A stretch of 25,413 nt of DNA from GCA-003244245 sp035997545 (GCA_035997545.1 DASYIL010000105.1:1-25413); one strand, 5' to 3'. Counted from the stretch's first letter, positions 7,592 to 16,057 are shown. Numbers and translations: made by a program. The notes: generated by a model from the sequence alone, not told the origin.

Positions 7592-8899
7592 TCAGCCGCG
7601 GGTGAGCGATTGCACGGCGGCCAGGGCGGCGTCGACGTCGGCCGGCGAGTTGACGAGGCTCGGCGCCAACCGTACGTAGGACGTGGCATAAGGCGACGCT
7701 GAGGCCACGATGCGCCGCTCCAGCAAGCGGGCCACGGCGGCTTCGGGAGTCATCGCGTCCACCTCGAAGCAGACGAGCCCCGAGGACAGCCGCGGGTTAC
7801 GCGGCGTGTGCAGCCGGACGTGCTTCATGGTGGCCAGGCCATCCTTGCACTGGGTGTTGAGCTGGTGGATGCGCTCGGCCACACGCGCGCGGCCGAGTTG
7901 GCGGTGGAACGCGAACGCGGCCGGTAGCGCCCATACGTGCTCGAAGGCCTTGAATCCCCCGGGCGTGACCCAGGCGGCGCGCGTCGGCCCCGGAGGGGGC
8001 TGGTCCTGCAGCCAGGCGACGGACAGCTCCGTCTGGAAGGCGGGGATCGTGGGCTGTACGTCGGCCCAGCGCCCGTCGCGTCCCCAGATGATTCCCGTGC
8101 CGCGCGGTCCCAGGATCCACTTGTGTGTGCCGGCGGCGAAGAAATCGAGCCCGATGGCGGCGACGGCCTCGTCCTCCACGCCGAACCCGTGCACGCCGTC
8201 CACCACCAGCAGCACGCGGTCGGTGTCCGATCGGCTCGCGTTGTGCTCGGCCAGCGCGGCGGCGATCGCGCGCAGCGGAAGCTTCACGCCCGTGCTCGAG
8301 GCCACCCAGGTGACTCCCACCACGCGTGTCTGCGGCCGCAGCGCGCGGCGCAGGCGATCGACGATCTGGTCCTCGGTCGCGGCCGCCGGCTCGTCGTAGA
8401 GCGCGACCTTGCGCACGGTCGCGCCAGCGCGGCCGGTGGCCAGGCGGATGGACTCATGGTGCGAGTAGTGGTCTTGGGTGGTGGTGAGTACCTCCTGCCC
8501 GGCGCGTAGCGGCAGGCCGCGGTAGATCAACGACAGCCCCATGGTGGTGTTGTCCGTGAGCGCCACCTCCTGGGGACGCCCTTCCAGGTATTCGGCGGCC
8601 GCCGCCGCAACCTTGGCTGGCATGTCGGACGAGCCGTGCACGGCGAGGTAGGGATTCCGGTCGATCGCCCGCCGATGCCGTTCGATCTCGTCCCGGACAC
8701 GGCGGGGATGGGAGGAAATGTAGAAACTACTCATATGGACGTGATCGGGCGCGAGATCGAATTGCGCTCGCACCCATTCCCAGTCGGGCACGGCCCCGGC
8801 GGGAGTTGCCCCGGGGGCCTGCGCCGGGCCAGCGGTGCCCGGCAACGAACATGCGGTCAGCGCAGCCGTTCCGGTGACGAGGAATGCGCGGCGGTCCAT
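7592..8899 (-). CDS. Tat-exported class V aminotransferase-fold PLP enzyme (isopenicillin-N-epimerase-like)
   Basis: A 435-residue protein. The ATG at 8897-8899 has AGAGGAGG just upstream. The N-terminus MDRRAFLVTGTAALTAC carries a twin-arginine motif (RR at 3-4, RRAFL) and a lipobox-like LTAC with Cys17, suggesting Tat export and possibly lipid anchoring. The rest is a fold-type I PLP enzyme of class V: VVGVTWVASSTGVKLPL, the cofactor aspartate in LLVVDGVHGFG, and the Schiff-base lysine at residue ~260 in AGTHKWILGPRGTG. Relatives include isopenicillin N epimerase and cysteine desulfurase-like enzymes; the substrate cannot be read from the sequence. PLP enzymes outside the cytoplasm are uncommon, and Tat would carry the folded holoenzyme. 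It is followed closely by the 390-residue unknown protein. Confidence 0.9.
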   Translation of the reverse strand: MDRRAFLVTGTAALTACSLPGTAGPAQAPGATPAGAVPDWEWVRAQFDLAPDHVHMSSFYISSHPRRVRDEIERHRRAIDRNPYLAVHGSSDMPAKVAAAAAEYLEGRPQEVALTDNTTMGLSLIYRGLPLRAGQEVLTTTQDHYSHHESIRLATGRAGATVRKVALYDEPAAATEDQIVDRLRRALRPQTRVVGVTWVASSTGVKLPLRAIAAALAEHNASRSDTDRVLLVVDGVHGFGVEDEAVAAIGLDFFAAGTHKWILGPRGTGIIWGRDGRWADVQPTIPAFQTELSVAWLQDQPPPGPTRAAWVTPGGFKAFEHVWALPAAFAFHRQLGRARVAERIHQLNTQCKDGLATMKHVRLHTPRNPRLSSGLVCFEVDAMTPEAAVARLLERRIVASASPYATSYVRLAPSLVNSPADVDAALAAVQSLTRG

Positions 8900-9111
8900 G
8901 CTCCTCCTCTGGTGCTTTCCGGTGTTACCGATCTCACCGACAGCCCGATGCTGCCACGCCAGTGCGAGGCAGGTACGGCCAAACCCCCCTGAACGGGTGG
9001 CGTTCCCTGTGTCTCGCTCCAGCGGGTATCTGCGCGTCGCCACGCTCCTCTAAGCCTCCGAGGGGTTCATCGAAGGGCTGGCCGCCGCGGCCGGCGACAA
9101 GAGGAGCGAAC
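8900..9111. promoter_or_regulatory. Divergent upstream region of the aminotransferase and papain-fold genes
   Basis: A 212-base spacer between two divergent starts, each with a strong ribosome site (AGAGGAGG before 8899, AAGAGGAG before 9112). It must hold promoters for both directions. I see no convincing -35/-10 pair or operator repeat. Confidence 0.4.
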
Positions 9112-9774
9112 ATGAATAACTCCGACTTCTCCACTGCTGCGCCCGTGGACACCCTGCGGCCGAAAAGCTTCCCGCCAGGTAAGACCGCGACGGAGTTCGA
9201 TCCGGGGGACTTCATCCTGGTCAAGGGACACGGTACCCAGGGCCGGCTGATCAAATTAGGCCAGTGGATGCGGATCCACGGGTCTGACCGGAAGTACGTG
9301 GACTGGGCGCACGCCGCGCTGATCGTGGACCGTGCCGGCACCCTGATCGAGGCGATGGGTAAGGGCGTCAGGGAATGGTCACTCGAAAAGTACGAAGGGC
9401 AGCACTACGAGATCTTCCGCATCAAGGCCTCGGAAGAGGACCGCGAGCAGGTAGTCGCGTTCGCCAGATGGGCGCTGGAACATCACGCCCGGTACGGAAT
9501 TCTGACGATCGTGAGCATCGCCCTGTCGATGCTCACCGGCAGCAAGCTGACGTTCTACATCGACGGCCAGTACGTGTGCTCCGGGCTCGTCGCCACCGCG
9601 CTGGAACGGGCTGGCAGCATTTTCAACCGTAGCGCGGCGAACATCACGGCTGCTGATCTGGCGAAGTACTTCGATCCTGCGCAGCGGCCGCACCTGGCGG
9701 TGAACGATTCGTTGTCGCGGATTCAGCCGTCAAACGGTGACGAGGTACCGGAGGCGATCGCCTTGGCGAGCTGA
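9112..9774 (+). CDS. YiiX/NlpC-P60-like permuted papain-fold protein
   Basis: A 220-residue protein. The ATG at 9112 follows AAGAGGAG, so the longer frame back to 8884 is not used. The core matches the permuted papain-like fold of the YiiX/YaeF group: FDPGDFILVKGHG, the catalytic histidine H67 in VDWAHAALIVDRAG, and the catalytic cysteine C156 in GQYVCSGLVATALERAG, with His before Cys as expected for circular permutation. Members act as amidases, peptidases or acyl-transferases on peptidoglycan or lipid-like substrates; the actual substrate is unknown. No signal peptide is visible. A hydrophobic stretch (ILTIVSIALSMLTG) precedes the Cys block. Its last 52 bases overlap the end of the convergent regulator gene. 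Confidence 0.85.
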   Translation: MNNSDFSTAAPVDTLRPKSFPPGKTATEFDPGDFILVKGHGTQGRLIKLGQWMRIHGSDRKYVDWAHAALIVDRAGTLIEAMGKGVREWSLEKYEGQHYEIFRIKASEEDREQVVAFARWALEHHARYGILTIVSIALSMLTGSKLTFYIDGQYVCSGLVATALERAGSIFNRSAANITAADLAKYFDPAQRPHLAVNDSLSRIQPSNGDEVPEAIALAS

Positions 9775-12479
9775 GTGCGCGACCGGATCCCGAGCTTGCG
9801 GTAAACGTTCGACAGGTGGAACTCGATCGTCTTCGCGGAGAGGAAGAGCTGTGCGGCGGCCTCCACGTTGGTGGCTCCGTCCGCGACGACCAGGGCGACC
9901 TGCAGCTCCTGCGGGGTGAGCCGGGTCGTTGACCGTTCGCGGCCAGGTCGCGACGCGAGTCCTGTCGCGCGGAGCTCGGCCTCTGTCCGCTGGGCCCACG
10001 ATCTCGCGCCGAGCCGGGTGAATGTGCCCAGCGCTGTGGTGAGCACCTGCCTGGCGTCCGTCGGGTGACGGTGACGCCGCAGGAACTCGCCGAAGCACAG
10101 CTGGCTGCGGGCTTGCTCGAACGGCTGCCGCGCCCGCTCGTGCCACCCCAGGGCCTCGGTGTAAGCGCCGTGCGCCTGCTCGTCGTCGGCGTACAGCAGG
10201 CCGCGGCAGCGGGCGGCGACGGCGCATTCGGTAGGCCGACTGGTCGTCTCGGCCTCGTGGGCGAGCACGTCGAAGGCGCGCTGGGCGCGGTGTGGTTGCC
10301 CCGCGCGGACGTGCGCTTCGACGAGGTCGCCCGCCCAACTCAGCAGCGCCGGGTCGCCGAGCCCGCGGGCATAGGCGAACTCGGCGAAGACGGACAGGTG
10401 CTCCGCCGCCAGACCCGGACGGCCCTCGCTCAGCTCCAGCAGGCCCAGTGCCCGGGCCGCGCGAGCCTCGAAGATTCGAGCACCGGACGGCGCTGCCAGC
10501 TCGACGGCCCTGGCGGCGTGCTCCTGGCAACCGGCCGCGTTGCCGAGGGTCGCTTCGAAGGTGGCCAGGACAATGAGGGCGTTCGGCAGTTCGGTCAACC
10601 AGCCGGTCTCCTCGGTGAGGCTCACTGCGGCGTGCGCGTGGGCCAGCCCCGCCGCCCAGTCGCCGTCGCGCCAGCACGCGCTCGCCAGCCATGACAGCTG
10701 GATGGGCAGCAGGCCGACCGCGCCTACCGACCGCGCCGTCCGGACCGCGAACTCGAGCCACCGGCGCGCCGACGCGTGGTCCTCCACCGACGCGTAGGCG
10801 TTGGCGGCGATGGTGAGGAGCTGGTCGCTTGACAGCGGGTCGTACTTCGCCAGGTGCTCCTCGCACCAGGCGAGCAGATCGCGCGCCGGTGCGCTCTCAC
10901 CGTTGAAGGCCAGGTTGAAGGCCTCGATCACCACTACCGGCAGGCGGGTCTCAGCGGGCAGGTCTCGCACGAGACGAGCCGCCCGGCGCGCCATGTCTAC
11001 GGCCAGACGCTGGTCGCCGAGGATGAAGCTCGCCATAGCCGCCTGGCTGCGCATGACGGCCGACCGCGTGGGTTCGGTGATCTCGGTTCGGTCGGCCAGG
11101 GCGAGGAGCTCGTCACGTCCCTCGGCCAGTTGACCGGCCCACATCTGAATGCGGCATTGCAGGTGCTGCGCTGTGGTGATCGAGTACTGGTCGTCCGTCT
11201 CGGCCAGTGCGAGTTCCAGCAGCGGAACGGCAGCCCCGACGCACCCGGCAGCCTGGCTCGTCAATGCCGCGTCCAGGAGCCGCTGGGTCCGCGCCGGGCC
11301 GATCGGGCTCAACCGCGCCGCATGTTCGAACAGGGCAAGGGCCGTCATGTGGCTCTGTCGAGAGGCGGCCTGCTGGGCCGCGGCGGCCAGCTGACCCGCG
11401 ACGTCCTCGTCGGGGCCGGGGGTTGCGGCCGCGAGGTGGAAGGCGCGCCGCTCCGCCGCTCCCCGAGTGCACCGCTGCTCGTAGACGGCGGCCAGCGCCT
11501 GGTGTGCCATGCGCTGGCGTCCCGGATCGGCGGCTTGGTACACCGCGCTGCGGACGAGCGGGTGCCGGACGCGGATACCGCTGGTGTCGTGCACGAGCAG
11601 GCCCGCGTCCTCTGCCGCATCCAGGTCGCGTCGACCGAGGCCTTGCTGTGCCAGCGCATCGTCCACCGCGTCGTCCGCCGAGCCCGCCACCGCGAGCAGC
11701 AGCACGGCGCGGCGGGTGTTCTCGGATAGGCCGGCCATCCGCCGCTCGTAGGCGCGCACAAGCCGCCTCCTGAGACGCACCGGCTCGACCGGCAACGTCG
11801 ATGAGCTGGTGGTCGGCAGGTCCAGCAGGGCCAGCGGGTTACCGGCTGTCGCCGCCCACGTCGTCCTCGACAGCGCACCCTCACCGGCCAGCAGTTGCCT
11901 GGCAGCCGCGAAGTCCAGGCCGTTCAGCGGCATCTCCGGGAGCGGGGCCAACCACCGCTCCGCGGCGGGCGAGATGTCGACGGCGGGACGAGCTGTGAGA
12001 ATGACCGCTATGCGTTCTGCGCGCATCCGGCGGATCGAGAAGACCAGGGCTTCCAGTGACGGGAGATCGAGCAGGTGCGCGTCATCCACCGCGATGAACA
12101 ACGGTCGCTCGTCGGCCGAGTTCGCCAGCAGGGTGAGCGTGGCGGCAGCCACGCCCAGCCGATCACCGTGCGCGGCCGGACCTAGGTCGAGAGCAGCCTG
12201 CAACGCCGACGCTTGTGCATCCGGGAGTCCCGGCAACCCGTGGATGAGCGGCCCGAGGAGCATCGACAAGGCGGCGTAGGGGATGTCGGTCTCGGCTTCG
12301 TGCCCGTCGACGCGGATAACCCGCAGATCGCTCGCACATTCGGTGGCGGCGTCGTGCAGCAGACGGGTCTTCCCCATGCCCGGGTCACCACGGATGACCA
12401 GAGCTTCAGGATCGCCCTGCCTGGCATTCGCCAACACGATCCGGAGCCGCTCCCGCTCGTGATCGCGCCCCACCAGCAT
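9723..12479 (-). CDS. Large LuxR-family (LAL-type) ATP-binding transcriptional regulator
   Basis: A 918-residue protein. It begins with the standard LAL opening LVGRDHERERL, then Walker A GDPGMGKT (residues 31-38) and Walker B LFIAVDDAHLLD (~128-139). A long Ala/Leu/Arg-rich helical-repeat middle (~350-830) follows, of TPR/MalT type. A LuxR helix-turn-helix closes it (LTPQELQVALVVADGATN, then TIEFHLSNVYRKLGIRSRTQ). LAL proteins are usually ATP-dependent activators responding to a small molecule or partner; neither can be named here. It starts 45 bases after the stop of the sigma-factor gene on the same strand, so the two are probably co-transcribed. It may control the adjacent exported enzymes (inference). 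Confidence 0.93.
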   Translation of the reverse strand: MLVGRDHERERLRIVLANARQGDPEALVIRGDPGMGKTRLLHDAATECASDLRVIRVDGHEAETDIPYAALSMLLGPLIHGLPGLPDAQASALQAALDLGPAAHGDRLGVAAATLTLLANSADERPLFIAVDDAHLLDLPSLEALVFSIRRMRAERIAVILTARPAVDISPAAERWLAPLPEMPLNGLDFAAARQLLAGEGALSRTTWAATAGNPLALLDLPTTSSSTLPVEPVRLRRRLVRAYERRMAGLSENTRRAVLLLAVAGSADDAVDDALAQQGLGRRDLDAAEDAGLLVHDTSGIRVRHPLVRSAVYQAADPGRQRMAHQALAAVYEQRCTRGAAERRAFHLAAATPGPDEDVAGQLAAAAQQAASRQSHMTALALFEHAARLSPIGPARTQRLLDAALTSQAAGCVGAAVPLLELALAETDDQYSITTAQHLQCRIQMWAGQLAEGRDELLALADRTEITEPTRSAVMRSQAAMASFILGDQRLAVDMARRAARLVRDLPAETRLPVVVIEAFNLAFNGESAPARDLLAWCEEHLAKYDPLSSDQLLTIAANAYASVEDHASARRWLEFAVRTARSVGAVGLLPIQLSWLASACWRDGDWAAGLAHAHAAVSLTEETGWLTELPNALIVLATFEATLGNAAGCQEHAARAVELAAPSGARIFEARAARALGLLELSEGRPGLAAEHLSVFAEFAYARGLGDPALLSWAGDLVEAHVRAGQPHRAQRAFDVLAHEAETTSRPTECAVAARCRGLLYADDEQAHGAYTEALGWHERARQPFEQARSQLCFGEFLRRHRHPTDARQVLTTALGTFTRLGARSWAQRTEAELRATGLASRPGRERSTTRLTPQELQVALVVADGATNVEAAAQLFLSAKTIEFHLSNVYRKLGIRSRTQLAKAIASGTSSPFDG

Positions 12480-12524
12480 AGCTGGAGCCTAACGCGATTC
12501 GACGAGCGGGAACGGAGAGCTTTG

Positions 12525-13169
12525 CTATCCGGCATTTGCTAAGTTCTGCATACCCAGTGCGGCGAGCTCGACGCGCAGTCTGGCGAGGCACCTGGCCCGA
12601 GTGGGCCCGATGCTCCCGATCGCCACCCCGAGGCGGCGCGAGATCTCGGTGTAGGGCAGTCGCGGCTCGGCCGCGAGGAGCGCGAGCAGGTCCCGGTCGC
12701 GGCGAGAGAGGCGGCGTATCGCCGTTCGCACCAGTGTCCGCTGCTCACTGCGGAGCGCCTCTTCCTCGGGCGACCGTGGTTCGGTGCGCATCATGACGAC
12801 CCGGCCGTTGCCCATGCATTCGCTCAGGTTCGCCTCGTCGACGTGCGGGCTCTCCCGGCAACGGAGGCTGAGCGCCTTCAGGCACTCGCGGTGCAGGATG
12901 CTGTGCAGCCAGCCGCCGAGCGCCCCAGCGTTGCGCAGGGCCTCGATGTTCATGACCGCGGCCAGCCAGGTCTGCTGCACGACGTCGGCGGCGGTGGGTC
13001 CGTCGGCGCCTTTGGCTCTGGCTATGCGCTGGAGCCGGTCGTCGAACCGGTCCACGATCTCGCGCCAGCACGTCGGGCAGCCGGCCCTGGCTCCGGCGAC
13101 AAGTTCCGTCAGGTCGGTCTCGTGGTGGACGCAGGTCGTAGTCTGGGTAGCGAGCTCGGTCGTTGTCAT
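12525..13169 (-). CDS. Sigma-70-family RNA polymerase sigma factor (ECF-like)
   Basis: A 214-residue protein. The ATG at 13167-13169 has GGAAGG nine bases upstream, so the longer open frame to 13901, which runs antisense through rsmD, is not used. Region 2: DRFDDRLQRIARAKG with DVVQQTWLAAVMNIEALRN and GWLHSILHRECLKAL. Region 4: AIRRLSRRDRDLLALLAAEP with the helix-turn-helix YTEISRRLGVAIGSIGPTRA. Unusual: the N-terminal 35 residues hold C13, H15, H16 and a C31-P-T-C34-W motif where most relatives have a GDxxAW-like sequence, so metal or redox sensing is conceivable. No anti-sigma factor is next to it. It lies directly upstream of the LAL regulator and is divergent from rsmD. Confidence 0.88.
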   Translation of the reverse strand: MTTTELATQTTTCVHHETDLTELVAGARAGCPTCWREIVDRFDDRLQRIARAKGADGPTAADVVQQTWLAAVMNIEALRNAGALGGWLHSILHRECLKALSLRCRESPHVDEANLSECMGNGRVVMMRTEPRSPEEEALRSEQRTLVRTAIRRLSRRDRDLLALLAAEPRLPYTEISRRLGVAIGSIGPTRARCLARLRVELAALGMQNLANAG

Positions 13170-13295
13170 TGTCGTGGACCTTCCAGCCGTTCTCCCTATT
13201 GACTGGACGGTAGAAATGCCGGGCCCTTGGGCGGATCCGGATAATCCCCAGGGTCTGCCGATCAGGGGCCTAGGGTTTGCGGGCATCATGGCGCC

Positions 13296-13865
13296 GTGGT
13301 CAGAATCGTGGCAGGGGTGGCCGGGGGGCGGCGGCTGGCCGTGCCGCCGCACGGCACCCGGCCGACGTCGGACCGGGTTCGGGAAGCGGTGTTCAGCGCG
13401 CTGCAGGCCCGCCGGGACCTCGACGGCGCCCGGGTGCTTGATCTCTACGCAGGATCCGGCGCGCTGGGGTTGGAGGCGCTGTCCCGGGGAGCGGCGCACG
13501 TTCGGTTTGTGGAATCCGACCACCGCGCGGTTGCCGTGCTGCGCCGTAACGTCGAGGCGCTCGGACTGGGCGGGCTGGGCGGCACCGCAGCGCAGGTGAC
13601 GGCCGGTGCAGTGCAGGCGGTGCTGCACAGCGATCCCGGCGCGCCCTACGACGTGGTGCTCGCCGACCCGCCCTACGCGCTGGACGAGGCCACTCTGGCG
13701 GCAGTGTTGAGCACCTTGGTCTGCGGCGGCTGGCTCGCCCGCTCGGCGCTGCTCGTGGTGGAGCGCCCGGCCACGGCACTTACGCCGATCTGGCCCGATG
13801 GTGTGTCTGCGCTCACCAATCGACGGTATGGCGATACCGCGGTGCATTACGGTTGCGCGATATGA
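13296..13865 (+). CDS. rsmD: 16S rRNA (guanine(966)-N(2))-methyltransferase RsmD
   Basis: Methylates G966 of 16S rRNA in the 30S subunit. The 189 residues show the family N-terminus RIVAGVAGGRRL, the substrate-contact stretch GTRPTSDRVREAVFSAL, the SAM loop VLDLYAGSGALGLEALSRGA, FVESDHRAV, and the catalytic DPPY in VVLADPPYALD. The start is the first GTG (13296), giving the usual MVRIVAG opening. No clear ribosome site is visible, so leaderless or weak initiation is possible. The stop overlaps the coaD start as ATGA, the arrangement typical of actinobacteria. Confidence 0.95.
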   Translation: MVRIVAGVAGGRRLAVPPHGTRPTSDRVREAVFSALQARRDLDGARVLDLYAGSGALGLEALSRGAAHVRFVESDHRAVAVLRRNVEALGLGGLGGTAAQVTAGAVQAVLHSDPGAPYDVVLADPPYALDEATLAAVLSTLVCGGWLARSALLVVERPATALTPIWPDGVSALTNRRYGDTAVHYGCAI

Positions 13866-14344
13866 GGCGCGTGGTGTGCCCCGGCTCTTACGATCCCGCA
13901 ACCAACGGCCACCTCGACATCATCGAGCGGGCCGCGGTCCAGTTCGACGAGGTCGTCGTCGCTGTCCTGATCAACAAGACCAAGAGCTGCCTGTTCGAGG
14001 TCGAGGAACGAATAGAGATGCTTGCGGAGATCACCCAGCACGTGGCAGGCGTCCGCGTCGACTCCTGGCACGGGCTGCTCGTGGACTACTGCCGGGCCAA
14101 CGGGATCGCGACGATCGTCAAAGGCCTGCGCGCGGTCAGCGACTTCGACTACGAGTTGCAGATGGCTCAGCTGAATTACCAGCTGTCCGGCGTGGATACG
14201 ATGTTTCTGCCGAGCAACCCGACCTACAGTTTCCTGTCCAGCTCGCTGGTCAAGGAGGTCGCCACCTACGGCGGTGATGTCGGCCATCTGCTGCCGCCCA
14301 CGGTCCACCAACGCCTGATCAACCGGCTTGCTGAGCGACAGTGA
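13862..14344 (+). CDS. coaD: Phosphopantetheine adenylyltransferase
   Basis: Transfers AMP from ATP to 4'-phosphopantetheine, the penultimate step of coenzyme A synthesis; cytosolic. The 160 residues match the family length. Motifs: nucleotidyltransferase (T/H)xGH in CPGSYDPATNGHLDII, the lysine-containing loop LINKTKSCLF, the second-half motif GIATIVKGLRAVSDFDYE, and the ATP-binding YSFLSSSLVKEVA. I chose the ATG at 13862, which overlaps the rsmD stop (ATGA), rather than the TTG at 13853, as it gives the standard MRRVVCPGSYDP start and coupled translation. Confidence 0.96.
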   Translation: MRRVVCPGSYDPATNGHLDIIERAAVQFDEVVVAVLINKTKSCLFEVEERIEMLAEITQHVAGVRVDSWHGLLVDYCRANGIATIVKGLRAVSDFDYELQMAQLNYQLSGVDTMFLPSNPTYSFLSSSLVKEVATYGGDVGHLLPPTVHQRLINRLAERQ

Positions 14345-14447
14345 CCCCCACCCCGCCGGCGGACACGCCGCGTGCCGCGCGCTCCCGCATCTGAGCTGCC
14401 CGACCAGGCACACTGGCCGCGTGGCTGGCGACAGCGAGGAGGGGCAG

Positions 14448-15185
14448 GTGTACCGGGTCTTCGAGGCACTCGATGAGCTCGTGACCACTGTCGAGGAGGC
14501 TCGCGGGGTGCCGATGACGTCGAGCTGCGTGGTGCCTCGCGGGGACCTGCTCGAACTGCTCGACGACGTCCGCGATGCGATTCCCGCGGAGCTCGATGAC
14601 GCCCAGGACGTGCTGGACCATCGGGACGAGCTGGTGGACGCCGCGCAGCGGGAGGCGCAACGCGAGCGTGAGGAAGCTCGCACCGAGGCAGAGCAGATGA
14701 TGGTCAAGGCTCGCGACGAGGCTGCGCGCCTGGTCGCTGAGGCTCGTGCCCGCGCCGAGTCGATGGTCGCCGACGCGCAGGCCGAGGCCGAGCGCGTGGG
14801 GACCACCGGGCGCCGCGAGTACCAGGAGCTCACCGGGCGCGCTGAGGCCGAAGCGGAGCGGATGACTGTGACTGGGAGGGCGGCCTACGAGCGGGCCGTC
14901 GCCGACGGACGTGCCGAGCAGGCTCGGCTGGTCGAGCAGACCCAGGTGGTGCAGGCTGCTCGAACTGAGGCCGCCCGAATCCACGACGAGATCAGCGCCG
15001 AGGTTCACCGGCTGCGCTCGGAGTGCGACGCCTATGTCGAAGGCACGCTCGCGGAGTTCACGGACCTGCTCAACCGTACCTTGCGCACCATCGGGCGAGG
15101 CCCCGCCCATCATGGGGTCCCGAGGCCTGGGATCCCGAGGCCTGGCGTCCCGACGCCCGCGGGGGCCGGCGAATACCCCCGATGA
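14448..15185 (+). CDS. sepIVA: SepIVA-like DivIVA-family septation protein
   Basis: Matches the mycobacterial septum-site protein SepIVA (Rv2927c), a DivIVA-like coiled-coil protein needed for division. The N-terminus YRVFEALDELVTTVEEARG with PMTSSCVVPRGDLLELLDDV is nearly identical to what I recall for the mycobacterial protein. From the GTG at 14448 (GAGGAGGGG just upstream) the product is 245 residues. Residues ~60-210 form a long coiled coil of Ala/Glu/Arg heptads. The C-terminus ends in a Pro-rich tail made by a short DNA repeat. The earlier in-frame starts at 14328 and 14421 give N-terminal extensions unlike the family. It lies between coaD and DUF177-rpmF, matching mycobacterial order on its right side. 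Confidence 0.9.
   Translation: MYRVFEALDELVTTVEEARGVPMTSSCVVPRGDLLELLDDVRDAIPAELDDAQDVLDHRDELVDAAQREAQREREEARTEAEQMMVKARDEAARLVAEARARAESMVADAQAEAERVGTTGRREYQELTGRAEAEAERMTVTGRAAYERAVADGRAEQARLVEQTQVVQAARTEAARIHDEISAEVHRLRSECDAYVEGTLAEFTDLLNRTLRTIGRGPAHHGVPRPGIPRPGVPTPAGAGEYPR
15117..15161 (+). repeat. Three 15-base tandem repeats in the sepIVA 3' end
   Basis: Units GTCCCGAGGCCTGGG, ATCCCGAGGCCTGGC and GTCCCGACGCCCGCG are adjacent and in frame, coding for VPRPG, IPRPG and VPTPA. The first two are almost identical and the third has drifted. They make a proline-rich tail that could vary in length by slippage. Confidence 0.8.
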
Positions 15186-15245
15186 TACCGGCTAAGCCGG
15201 CCTTGGTTCCGGAGTCGGGCACGGGTCACCTACCCTAAAACCCTT

Positions 15246-15806
15246 ATGTCGCGCAACACCGATCGCACTCGCCCCGATCCGTCCGCACCTTGGGTGATCG
15301 ACACCCGGGAGCTGGGCAGACGTCCCGGGGCGATGCGCCGCTACCGCCGGGATGTCCCGGTGCTGGCTGGTCTGGGGCTGGACGTGATCGGGATTCCCGC
15401 CGGAGCGGAGGTGGCGCTCGACGTGCGGCTGGAGTCGGTTGTGGAGGGCGTGCTCGTATCCGGGACGGCATCCGCGCCGGTTGCCGGGCAGTGCGCCCGA
15501 TGCCTGGATCCGATGGCGGATCGGCTGGAGGTCGACGTGACCGAGCTGTTCGCCTACCCGGACACGGCGACTGTCGACAGCACGGATCCTGATGAGGTCA
15601 GCCGGGTCATCGACGACCTGGTGGACCTCGAGCCGGTGGTCCGCGACGCCGTGCTGCTGGAGCTACCGCAGGCGCCGTTGTGCCACGACGACTGTCCCGG
15701 CCTGTGTCCGGAGTGCGGCGCCAAGCGGGCCGAACTCGGTGCGGATCACCGGCATGAGACAATGGATCCGCGTTGGGCCGCGCTCCAGCAGCGGTTCCGC
15801 GAATGA
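15246..15806 (+). CDS. YceD/DUF177 family protein (ribosome/23S rRNA-associated)
   Basis: A 186-residue protein of the YceD (DUF177) family, which sits beside rpmF across bacteria and is linked to 23S rRNA accumulation. Features: the N-terminal WVIDTRELGRRPGAMRRYRR, the central GQCARCLDPM, and the C-terminal cysteine cluster LCHDDCPGLCPECG, which probably binds zinc. The ATG at 15246 has no Shine-Dalgarno sequence and follows a short A/T-containing stretch (TACCCTAAAACCCTT), so a leaderless or near-leaderless transcript is possible. It begins the DUF177-rpmF-rnc-mutM operon. Confidence 0.92.
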   Translation: MSRNTDRTRPDPSAPWVIDTRELGRRPGAMRRYRRDVPVLAGLGLDVIGIPAGAEVALDVRLESVVEGVLVSGTASAPVAGQCARCLDPMADRLEVDVTELFAYPDTATVDSTDPDEVSRVIDDLVDLEPVVRDAVLLELPQAPLCHDDCPGLCPECGAKRAELGADHRHETMDPRWAALQQRFRE

Positions 15807-15857
15807 AGCTCAGGAACTAAGGAAACTCAGCGTTATCGCCAGAGGAGAATCAGTAAC

Positions 15858-16037
15858 GTGGCCGTCCCGAAGCGCAGGATGTCGCGGTCGAACACCCGCT
15901 CGCGGCGGGCCCAGTGGAAGACCGCTGCACCGACTCTGGCGGCGTGTTCGAACCGGGCCTGCCGGCAGCCGAAACCCCCGCACGTGGCCTGCCCGTACTG
16001 CGGGAAGTACGACGGCCGCCAGGTCGAGCCGGTCTGA
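15858..16037 (+). CDS. rpmF: 50S ribosomal protein L32
   Basis: A 59-residue protein starting MAVPKRRMSRSNTRSRRAQW, the unmistakable L32 opening. The start is GTG with AGAGGAG ten bases upstream. The C-terminal half keeps a zinc ribbon with cysteines at 30, 35, 45 and 48 (ACSNRAC and VACPYCGKYDGRQ), so this is the zinc-binding (C+) version, not the zinc-independent paralogue that actinobacteria induce under zinc limitation. It lies between DUF177 and rnc. Confidence 0.96.
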   Translation: MAVPKRRMSRSNTRSRRAQWKTAAPTLAACSNRACRQPKPPHVACPYCGKYDGRQVEPV

Positions 16038-16057
16038 CTTACGACGCGATGTAACCC

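Noticed and set aside
10065..11773. Several plus-strand ORFs inside the LAL regulator region
   Set aside because: Antisense shadows of a well-supported 918-residue regulator.
13170..13901. N-terminal extension of the sigma factor across rsmD
   Set aside because: The extension is antisense to rsmD; the internal ATG at 13169 has a proper ribosome site and the family's normal length.
15187..15203. Short inverted repeat CCGGCTAAGCCGG after sepIVA
   Set aside because: Stem of only five to six bases and no supporting context; too weak to call a terminator.
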